A stretch of DNA of 64,000 nt from Crotalaria pallida. Lineage: Eukaryota > Streptophyta > Magnoliopsida > Fabales > Fabaceae. Shown one piece after another: positions 54,711 to 64,000 of the stretch; positions within the stretch are counted from its first letter, which is position 1, and each line of letters opens with the position of its first letter. The translations under genes and the position numbers were made by a program. Location: contig CM075651.1 in assembly GCA_037953625.1 (NCBI GenBank), positions 69,550,501-69,614,500 on the forward strand, in the 5' to 3' direction. The notes under the pieces are model-generated. The model ran no database searches. It was not told the DNA's origin and worked only from the letters and a program-made list of their open reading frames with translations.

Positions 54711-57700
54711 CTATCATCATAGAACTCAGCACTCATGGCGTTCGTGTCCAAAGCGTCGTCGTCACAGCATCAGCTCATTCCACGTACTCGGCGTATCAGC
54801 GTCATCCGGTTCCATCTCGTGTTCCACCCCTTAAAGTTTCGCTCTAGTCGTTGGGGAATTTCTTATAATTTTCTATGTCTCTTTTATCCTCATCTTATAT
54901 CACGGGATGATGCATTATGATCATGCAATGAAATTATAACAACAATACATCTCAACATAAACAAATATATCAATCAATCAATACCATGCAATGGTATAGG
55001 TCTGAGTCTTCGTATACCGCGATACAAACAATCACACAATTTATCGGGTATACTACTAGCTACGATAGACCTTTACTCCGACTTTGAGAGAGTACGGAGT
55101 GTCCTAATAGATCACCTAAATACCACGGTGTCTTAGGGAAGCTTCTCTCTCACCTCAACTCCAGCAAATACCTCGTATGAAATCGTTGCGGGTCCTCTCA
55201 ACTGTCAGCTGCTCCAACTTCCTGACTTAGACACACCTTGTACTAGATAGAAGGCACTAACGTTACTAGTCTATCTAACTAATCGTCATACTCGGAAATC
55301 AAAACGTGTTCTCGAAAACTCCTTTCACTTCTTGTCGGACAACCGTAAAACGTAAAGATTTTCTCAAATCAAAATTCAAATTTATCTTATATTAAAAACT
55401 CTACTTCAAATCATTTTGAAAACATTTCAAAACAAGAAATACATCTTATAAAAATTCTGGACAGCATCACATGCTAAGTCCCAAGTTCATTTTTATTATT
55501 CAAAACCAATTTAAATCAAGATACAAGCTAAGCATCTTGAAAACAATTTAATAAACATTTTGATCAATAATTTCTCAACCAAATAAAGTAATGAAACATA
55601 TAAGCACATACAACCGAATCATACTCATACAAACACTTTAAATAAAACAAATTGGTTGCTGGTCCATTCCGGACAACCACAACCGAGATTCGAAAACACC
55701 GAAAAATCGTTATTTAATCTCCTTAATACTCCATGTTAAAATGAACATTTGAAATAATTTATTTTCAAACATAACACTTATGAAATCAAATAAGGCAACA
55801 ACTAGTAAACCCAATACTTTTTCAAATAATCAAATTCTTTTCAAGATCAATCAACTTTAGAAGGGTAATTACATCATCGCAATTTGTCGAATAACTCATT
55901 TTTCTTTACTTCTTTTGTCAAATAACAATTCCCAGACACCAAAACAAATAAATTCAATTAGCATGCATCACCTAAAACAAATCATTTAGCACATAGCACA
56001 TAGCACATTTTTCAAATCATAATTTCAAACTAATACCCTAGACCGAAACACCGTAAACAATCAGTCTTGCAAACTTAATCATGCATAGTCTAAACATATC
56101 ATCAAGCAATCATTCATTCAATTACTTCAAGACATAATAACCATCATACAAGTCCAGCCAAGTCACAAAGCAAAGCACAAAATTCATGTTTGTCAAAAAC
56201 ATTTAAATAAAGCTCTTGCTCAATTTCGGGAAAGCACAAAAGATAAATTTAAAACTTCATTAAGTCAACTTGTTTAATTCTCAAAACTTCCAGAACATAC
56301 CAATATAGGTTAAAGTTAATCATATAAAATTTCCAAGTCATTTGAACAATCTTAAGTTAGGTTTCCAATCAGATTTTGCATAAAAAGCAAGATAGAACTG
56401 TTGCTGACCTGAAGCCAAAATGCCATTATTAAAAATAGTGTTTCAACTCCGAATTGCTTGAAAATTGGTATAAATCTTCCTTACACAATTAAGATCATCT
56501 CATAAAAATTTCAGATTATTTGGAGTTGTGAAAGTCATATTTTTCTAATTAAGTTTGTCATTAAGTCTGGAAAATCTGAACCAAATGGTTCACTGTTTTG
56601 CCTTTAGTAAAATTATCAAATCAACTCCAAATCTCCTAAAATTTTACAGAGAGCGTCTATAGAGGTTCAGGAAGCTACCATAAATATTTCAAGCAATTTA
56701 TAATAGCACAAGTTTGAAAATTCTATCCATCTTTAAACTGAAAAACTTGTTTTCTCCAAAATCGTCTTCACAAAATTGGTTCTCATAGAAATAGGAAATC
56801 GATTCCAAAAATCTTTCAAAAATTCAGGGAAACTCATTTTATCATACTTAGATTAGTGCCAAAATTTCAGAATCATTGAACATGCACAAATATTATTTAT
56901 CAAGGCTAAAACACACATATCCAAACTTCAGCACAAAACTTTACCAACTAAACTTGTTCATTCATTTCAAACATTACATAATCACAAGTTGTCAAGTTGA
57001 ACATGCACATATCTTAATCAAATAAATAAATCAAACTCATGAACATATACAAACCGAATCATGCCTCATACCAACACTTAGACAAATTTCCATTTAATTC
57101 ACACTTAATCAATTATATCTTAGCAAAACTTCATCTCATTACACTTATCTTATGCCAAAACCGTATGCTTCATTAGTTGCTCAAAACTTATTTTCTCAAA
57201 GAATAACTTTACAAATCAACATATAATTTCATGTTATCAACACATATACATTTAAGAGAATTCACTCAAAAATTAAGGTCTAAACCGTGACCTTAAGTAG
57301 GTTTTCCTCAAAAACATTTTCAAGAATTCAAGACTTAAAAACAACTCTAAATCTAATAACAAGTTCACATAGTTCATCAAGCAAACAAAAGCATAATCCT
57401 AGCATGCATTTCCTATATGAAACCGTGGGCATCACATAAGTTTCTAGACAATTTAGATCTCACACTTAACACACAAAATCAACTCAAAGTTCAAGGAAAT
57501 CACATATACATCAATCAAACTTAAGAAAATCTTGGTCCTTTTTTATTTATACATACAAACCGTGGCTATTCATGGAGTATCACACAATTCATATTCACTC
57601 AAACATCACTAAATCTCAAGATCACAACATGCAAGGGACCAATCAAAGGAAAATCAAGCTTTTATGCATAGTACATCAAAATCGTGACCAATTCTTAATT

Positions 57701-57791
57701 TCTCTCAAAAAATTTCTCTTGACTCATCCAAAACAAGCTTCAAATATTTCAAGATCAACATGCACATATTATAAACAATTAATAAAGCTTG

Positions 57792-58621
57792 TAGCATTTA
57801 TAACAAAGTAAAAGATATCATTAGCAATGACACATATGCTAAATCATAAAAATTGAAAATCTGAAATTTGTTATATAATTAATGACCTTTTATTCAAAAA
57901 CTAAATGTGACAAAAAAAATTCTTTAAAAAACAAAGTTTGATTTTCTTCTATATTTTTTGTTAAAATGAAGAACTTTTTTAGAAAATATATAAAGTTTAG
58001 TTAAAAAATATGGTAAAGAATATTATATAAAGTTCATAAATTTTGCAAAATAATCTATTCTGGTATGAATTTTCTTTCTTAATTTTGGTCAACAGTAAGA
58101 CACGTATGTTAGAATAAAAAATCATTAGCATTCACCAGTATATAATGAGCATAAATCATATTGTAAAAACACATAAAACATGAATATAAACTTTGTTGCT
58201 GATCAAATATCAATGGAAGAAGAAGATGATGATGGGGATGAAGATATGATAATTTTGTGGACTCTTCGACTCAATCATTTCAATGAAGCACCAAATTCGA
58301 ATGGTATCATTTTCTAACTCTGTCAAGTCAAATACATTAAACTATATTTGTATTTTTTTATGGACTTAATGATTTTTATACTTGTGGTTTATGTAAACAA
58401 GAATTTCAACTTCTTAGATGACTCCTTGACCAATGTAACAAAGGACGTCACTAAAGGAAACATCTAGGAAAAGTTGTCCATGGCAGAATATATGTATGTG
58501 TATGCATGCATATATGCAAAAATAAGTGAGGACATCCTAAGGCTATTGGGCTTGGTTAAAAAAACTACGATGTATAAGCATTATTCCATGGAGAGAAGAC
58601 AATATCACTTAAAATAGGATT
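57792..58621. repeat. Tandem array unit 5, second part
   Basis: Resumes at 'gcatttataacaaagtaaaag' in the second ~195 bp subrepeat and continues to the next aatag. About 1.1 kb of the monomer between 52775 and this point is absent, lost together with the end of element D. Confidence 0.82.
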
Positions 58622-60779
58622 AATAGTAAAAAAATAAAAAGAACTCAATTGTTATTAAAAATATTCACTTGAATGAATTGCTAAATTGTTCGCTTGTCTG
58701 GAGGAGATAGGCATGTTTCAAAATGGATAGGGTTGATGGTTGATTCTGTGATAGGTGTATTCCTAACACAGAATGAGTGAAACCGGCAATCAAGGTAAAC
58801 CAAAAATCTGTGTTTTTATCATTAAAATGTTTCATTGAAATTGTCTGTGTGAATAAAAGGTGAAACCTCCCAATTACTTGAGTTTTTATTTTTTTACTTT
58901 GTTGGTCTGTCTTTTTCTCTTTGGCAGCAAAATTGTCTCCAAAGCTAAATATTAGTGGTTCAAATGTAGTGGCTCTATCTTATTGATCGAAGAACCAGAT
59001 GAAGAACCATTAATTATCGAAAATTCTTTTATTAATGAAGCCTCACTGTTTAAGGAGTAGAATGGAGATGGAGCACTGTGGTCCCCAGAGATATCTACTA
59101 TGAACCTACGTGGACTCTTGCAACCAAAAGGTGCAGGTCAAATACAAAATCATTAAATACTTCTCACATATTGGGCAGTGAATTTTTTTTCCACAACAAA
59201 GATACAAGCATCCTCAGATGATTGCAGCGTTGAATAAAATCGACAAAAGCAAACTTGTTCTTCTAGACCTACTCATAAAGAGAAGAACGTCAAAATATCT
59301 AAACCAAAGAAAGTGAAATCTGGGACCGACAGAAAACATGCATGCAATTTGTAACGACTAGGCTTTTCTTTATATGTATAATATATGTGTCGGTTGAGTT
59401 CAATTATATTCATTGATTGTTAAGATGACGATGCTCCTTTATGATTGCCTTTGGTCATGAAATGAATGTGAATGAAACAGTAGTTTCTGGCTTATATGAT
59501 TGAATGACTATGGAGTTTTATAAATGTGAGAAGTTCATGAGATAGAAATAATGGACTTTAGTATATGTTTGAAAAGTTTTCCCAATGGTTGTGAGTTCAA
59601 ATAAGGGCTATGAGGTGCTAGACATTTGTGATGTGTAACACTTATAGGGTTTTCTTTGAATATATGTTTGTAATTTAAGTTTTATTTTGATATTTTCAAG
59701 ATGCGAAAATTAACTTTTTCAAGTGGTATTTCCGTGCTAACATAACCGAATAGTCGATTTTAATAACCGGATAAGATTTGCACGGAACGACCTATTGTTT
59801 TGCCAAGGATATGTATAAGTTCCATATAGCGGTTTCCTTTCCAAAGGCCTTGGTACCAAGCAGAATACAAGTGAATGTCGAATATTCTCAATGGGACTTG
59901 AACACGAAAAGTGTCTACCATGGACTACAATGAAAATTTACAAAGGATTGGAATGTGATTCAAGTTCCCTTGAGGATGTAAACCACCATGCACCACAACA
60001 TTGTGTGTTAGATAGCCATTAGAGTCAATGAAATGGAAAATTATTCCGGAGGATATGATTAAGCCTCTCAAGCGGTATTTTGGTGCTGACTTTAAGTTAA
60101 GCACAAAGCAACTATGTTAATGTCAAAATACCAAATGATTTCATTTATCGGTTTCCTTTTCAATGTCCTTGGTGTTGAACTGAACCTATGCAAATATGGG
60201 ACAACAATTCTCATAACGACTTGAGCATGAAATATTTCACATTTCGACCAAAAAAAAAAATATTTCACATCACTGTAATATATATCATGAAGCAAATTTA
60301 TAATCCTGTGTTGATATCATACTTTTCATACTCAATAGCATTTATAACAAAGTAAAAGACATCATTAGAAATGACACCTACGCTAAACCTTAAAAATTGA
60401 AAATATTAAATGTTTTATATAATTAAAGACCTTTTATTCAAAAACTAAATGCGAAAAAGATATTCTTTAAAAAAGAAAGTGAGATTTTCTTCTATTTTTT
60501 TAAAAAACAAAATTCGAATGGTATCATTTTCCCGCATTTATAACAAAGTAAAAGATATCATTAGCAATGACACATACGCTAAATCATAAAAATTGAAAAT
60601 CTTAAATTTGTTATATAATTAATGACCTTTTATTCAAAAACTAAATGTGACAAAAAAAATTCTTTAAAAAACAAAGTTTGATTTTCTTCTATATTTTTTG
60701 ATAAAATGAAGAACTTTTTTAGAAAATATATAAAGTTTAGTTAAAAAATATGGTAAAGAATATTATATAAAGTTCATAA
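58622..60779. repeat. Tandem array unit 6, truncated
   Basis: Starts at aatag and breaks off at about 60779 ('aaagttcataa' then unrelated sequence), where element E begins. Contains the sixth glycosylase fragment and both subrepeats. The minus-strand 67-codon frame at 60092-60295 is the recurring array frame, not a gene. Confidence 0.85.
58704..59354 (+). pseudogene. DEMETER/ROS1-like fragment, unit 6
   Basis: Same fragment. The acceptor is changed to TCTGGAG, and the codon before the shared TGA reads GAG instead of GCG. Exon 2 still has SLAAKLSPK-type coding and the Lys-rich end with TAA at 59352-59354. Non-functional. Confidence 0.77.
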
Positions 60780-61075
60780 CTCAACTTAAAAAGTATGATA
60801 TTATTTCTTGAAAATCATTTCTTTTAAAGTTACTCATTACATTGAAAGCATGAATTAAGAAAATTATTTAAGGGAATACTCTTTTCAAAACACTTTTCTC
60901 AAAATAATTTCACACACATAAACTAGTTACTTGAATACACATTTTAATCAAGGATTAATATAAAAATCATTAATTATAATTAAATTATAATTAACATTTC
61001 ATTAATCGGGGATTAAAATTTTGGGGTGTTACACTACTCCCCCACTTACAAGGAATTTCGTCCCCGAAATTCAAC

Positions 61076-62122
61076 TCATACAAACAACTCAGGATAATCC
61101 TGACGCATCTTATCCTCTAATTCCCAAGATGCTTCTATCACATCACCACAAACCCAGACGACTTTGACCAGACGAATATCCTTCCCTCTAAGCTGCTTGA
61201 TCCTTCGGTCTTCAATGCGCACAGGCTTAGCTTCGAAAGTTAAGTTCTCATGAATTTCTAGGTCATCAGGTTGGAATCTAAGAACAATGGTGGGGTCATG
61301 GACATACCTTTTCACATGAGACACATGAAATACATTGTGTAGGTTATCTAGTGACGGGGGTAGGGCTAATTGATAGGCTACGGGGCCGATTCTTTTGAGA
61401 ATTTGATAGGGACCAATAAACTTAGGTGATAGTTTCTGAGTTTTCAAGGCTCTACTAACACCTTTGGTTGGAACTATTCTAATGAACACATGGTCACCTT
61501 CGGCAAACTCTAAAGGTTTCCTCCTCCTATCAGCGTAGCTTTTCTGCCTACTCTGAGCTGTCCTCATCTTCTCTTGTATCATCTTGATCTTCTCCGTGGT
61601 TTCCTGCACAAAATCTAGTCCAACCAACGAATTCTCCCCCACTTGAAACCAGCACAATGGTGTCTGACACTTCCTTCCATACAAAGCTTCAAATGGTGCC
61701 ATGCCAATGCTCGTATGATAACTGTTGTTGTACGTGAATTCCACGAGCGGCAACATTCGCTCCCAACTTCCTTGGTCTTCCAAAGCACAAGCCCTCAAGA
61801 TGTCCTCCAATGACTGAATAGTCCTCTCCGTTTGACCATCAGTCTGAGGGTGGTATGCAGAACTTAACTTCAATCTTGAACCCAAGGCTCTATGTAGATC
61901 TTGCCAAAGCTTTGATGTAAACCTCGGATCGCGATCTGACACGATGCTTGATGGTACCCCATGCAGACGAACAACTTCCTTGACATACAACTGAGTGAGC
62001 TTTTCCAAAGAATAGCGCATATTAACGGGAATGAAATGCGCCGACTTGGTTAAACGATCCACAATCACCCAGATTGCATCATGACCAGTAGCAGTCCTTG
62101 GCAATCCCGACACAAAATCCAT
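61076..62122 (-). pseudogene. Element E integrase core and chromodomain
   Basis: 348 codons open, downstream of a TAG (62144-62146) where Tekay-2 has TTG (Leu). It has the DDE motifs (MDFVSGLPR, VSDRDPRF, HPQTDGQTERT), a typical C-terminal integrase region and the chromodomain (RGKDIRLVKVVWVCGD ... MRQDYPELF). In frame with the upstream RT apart from the stop. Closely related to both Tekay copies but clearly separate from them. Confidence 0.88.
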
Positions 62123-62143
62123 CGAGATACTATCCCATTTCCA

Positions 62144-63765
62144 CTACGGAATTTCCAAGGAAAGTAACTCTCCTCCTGGCCTTTGATGTTCCACTTTCGC
62201 CTTCTGACACGCCAAACAACATGCCACGTACCTAGCCACGTCCTTCTTTAAACCAGGCCACCAAAATACCTTCTTCAAATCCTGATACATTTTGGTAGCT
62301 CCCGGATGCATACTCATTTTGCTCTTATGGGCTTCGTCCAAAATCATTCTCTTTACTTCCAAATCATTAGGAACACAAATCCTTGTTTGAAAACGAAGGA
62401 TTTCATCCTTCCCCTCTTGAAACTCCAACTCCTTGCCTTCTTCCATAAGCTTCTTCTTTTCTTTAAGTCCTTCATCTATAAGTTGCAATTCCCGAATTCT
62501 TTGCAGAAATTCATTAGTAATCTGCAACATCCCCATCTTGATATTGGTTGGCTCCACTTGCATCGTCAGACTCATATCTCTAAATTCCTCTACCAGTGCA
62601 GCTTCTCTAACCATCATCGTACTGATATGCATTGCCTTTCGACTCAATGCATCTGCCACTACATTTGCCTTCCCAGGGTGGTAATGGAGCTCAAACTCAT
62701 AATCTTTCAAGAACTCCATCCATCGACGCTGCCTCATATTCAACTCCTTCTGATCAAAGAGATACTTTAAACTCTTATGGTCACTAAACACCCGGAACGT
62801 AGTGCCATAGAGATAGTGCCTCCAAATCTTCAATGCAAAGACAACAGCTGCCAGTTCTAGGTCATGAGTTGGATAGTTCATTTCATGAACTTTTAGCTGT
62901 CTCGAGGCATAGGCAACGACTTGCCCTTCTTGCATCAAAACACTCCCAAGACCTTGTTTTGATGCATCACAACACACATCAAAACTCTTCTGTGTATCGG
63001 GCAGAACCAATACAGGAGATGATGTCAACCTTTCCTTCAGCTCTCGAAAACTCCTTTCACACTTCTCGTCCCATAGAAATGGTTGATCTTTCCGAGTCAA
63101 CTTCATCAAAGGCAGTGCGATCTTCGAGAAACCTTCTATGAATCTTCTATAGTAACCAGCCAAACCCAGAAAGCTTCTCACCTCCGTGACTGACTTCGGT
63201 TGCTCCCATTGCAAAACCGAGCTCACTTTCGTCGGATCAACGGCTATTCCCTTGTCCGAAATCACATGCCCCAAGAACTTAACCTCCTTCAGCCAGAACT
63301 CACATTTTGTAAGTTTGGCGTACAACTGCTTCTCCTTCAGGATACTCAACACTATCCTCAAGTGTTCAGCATGCTCCTCCGGGCTCTTAGAGTAAATAAG
63401 GATATCATCAATGAACACAACCACGAATGAATCTAAATAAGGTCTAAAGATTCGATTCATGTAGTCCATGAAGATAGCTGGTGCATTAGTCAATCCGAAT
63501 GGCATCACGACATACTCATAATGTCCGTATCGAGATCGAAATGCAGTCTTAGAGATATCCTCTTCTCTAATCCTGATCTCATGGTATCCTGACCTCAGAT
63601 CAATCTTGGAAAATATTGAAGCCCCACGAACTTGATCCATAAGGTCATCTATCCTCGGCAACGGATAATTGTTCTTGATGGTCACCTTATTCAGCTGCCG
63701 ATAATCGATGCACATCCTCATGCTACCATCTTTCTTCTTGACAAACAGAACCGGAGCACCCCAAG
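62144..63765 (-). pseudogene. Element E RT and RNase H, truncated by insertion
   Basis: The frame is open from the insertion edge (63765, in the WGAPVLF part of RT) to TAG at 62144. RT has KIDLRSGYHE (the final residue differs from the usual Q) and FIDDILIYS. RNase H reads VCCDASKQGLGS. The integrase zinc region ends in ACQKAK. Catalytic Asp residues are kept. The 5' part with gag and protease would lie beyond the nested element, outside the window. Confidence 0.88.
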
Positions 63766-64000
63766 TGTAACATCCCGCGTTTTTCCGACTAGGCTAAATA
63801 AAATTTGATTAAAGAAAAGTTTTACGATACTGTTTTACAAAAGGTTTTCAGTGAATGTTTTATTCGATTTCGAAATAAAAGTGTTGATTTTACAAAGTTT
63901 TAATGAATGAATATTTTTATGGAGTTGGCAAAAATGATTTTTATTGAGTGAGGATTGATTTGGTTAATAAGAAAAGAAAAATGATTTTTGTTGTTGGTAA
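63766..64000. mobile_element. Start of another LTR element, cut by window edge
   Basis: TGTAACATCCCGCG begins exactly where element E's pol is interrupted. This terminus type is shared by the other gypsy LTRs here. Only 235 bp are visible, AT-rich and without coding. The duplicated target should be ccaag (63761-63765). Confidence 0.75.

Larger units (their letters stand above)
52776..57791 (-). mobile_element. Element D: truncated long LTR related to element A
   Basis: Starts TGTAACACCCCG at 52776 and shares phrases with element A's LTR ('gtctacatctcctcgg', 'gtcggaagca', 'ggagtacagga'), so it is a related long-LTR family in the same minus orientation. The U3 end is missing: at about 57791 it joins array sequence well inside a monomer, with about 1.1 kb of the monomer lost. 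No PBS, PPT or pol is present. It is about 5.0 kb long, mostly AT-rich. Apart from the hairpin array and one small ORF, I see nothing in 54900-57790 beyond AT-rich LTR sequence. Confidence 0.78.
60780..63765 (-). mobile_element. Element E: truncated Tekay-like chromovirus
   Basis: The left part (about 60780-61033) is an LTR end fragment closing with GGGGTGTTACA. Its last ~140 bp align with the inner end of Tekay-2's 3' LTR, while 60780-60895 is unlike it. Then come PPT and pol on the minus strand. At 63765 the element is cut by a new LTR starting TGTAACATCCCGCG, exactly within the RT start. The left breakpoint has no recognisable LTR terminus, so the 3' LTR was truncated by deletion. Confidence 0.8.

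Overview
The window is repeat-dense plant nuclear DNA, most likely from a eudicot with a large, heterochromatin-rich genome. It is AT-rich and built almost entirely of Ty3/gypsy LTR retrotransposons inserted into one another. I found no intact host gene, tRNA, rRNA or prokaryotic feature. The pol proteins are plant chromoviruses, probably Tekay/Del clade. They resemble legume copies to my eye, but I cannot fix the taxon.

Layout. The oldest layer is a tandem array with a monomer of about 2,735 bp, seen as six partial or interrupted units between 22447 and 60779. Every unit carries the same broken fragment of a DEMETER/ROS1-type 5-methylcytosine DNA glycosylase gene. Later insertions cut the array: element A (1-22446, minus, LTRs of about 5.5 kb and only about 1.6 kb of non-coding interior, LARD-like); a solo LTR (25739-29029, TSD aaatg); element C (29201-33385, minus, truncated); Tekay-2 (37763-49522, minus, complete, TSD gctca); element D (about 52776-57791, a truncated LTR related to A); and element E (60780-63765, minus, truncated Tekay-like). 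A second layer sits inside these: Tekay-1 (6313-17715, plus, TSD catat) lies in the right LTR of A, and the start of another LTR (63766 onward) cuts E.

Coding content is gag-protease-RT/RNaseH-integrase-chromodomain in three related copies, all damaged. Tekay-1 has an in-frame 126-codon Gag deletion and three TAG stops. Tekay-2 has a single frameshift between protease and RT. Element E has one TAG and is truncated.

The most unusual signal is in the LTRs. The Tekay LTRs hold (i) a TATA box, a leader with good splice donors, a putative intron of about 1.67 kb and an acceptor directly before a conserved 156-codon ORF with a basic middle and acidic tail; (ii) many ACTCGAGT palindromes in pairs, nearly all 20 bp apart; and (iii) an array of short hairpins. 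The unrelated-looking solo LTR keeps the same plan but uses AACCGGTT pairs 21 bp apart and another hairpin series. Elements C and D carry further hairpin arrays in which the loop is constant while the stems change on both sides together. I read this as a shared, structured LTR regulatory architecture whose parts are swapped between families, possibly with an LTR-encoded accessory protein. Sequence shows the motifs; the function is inference.
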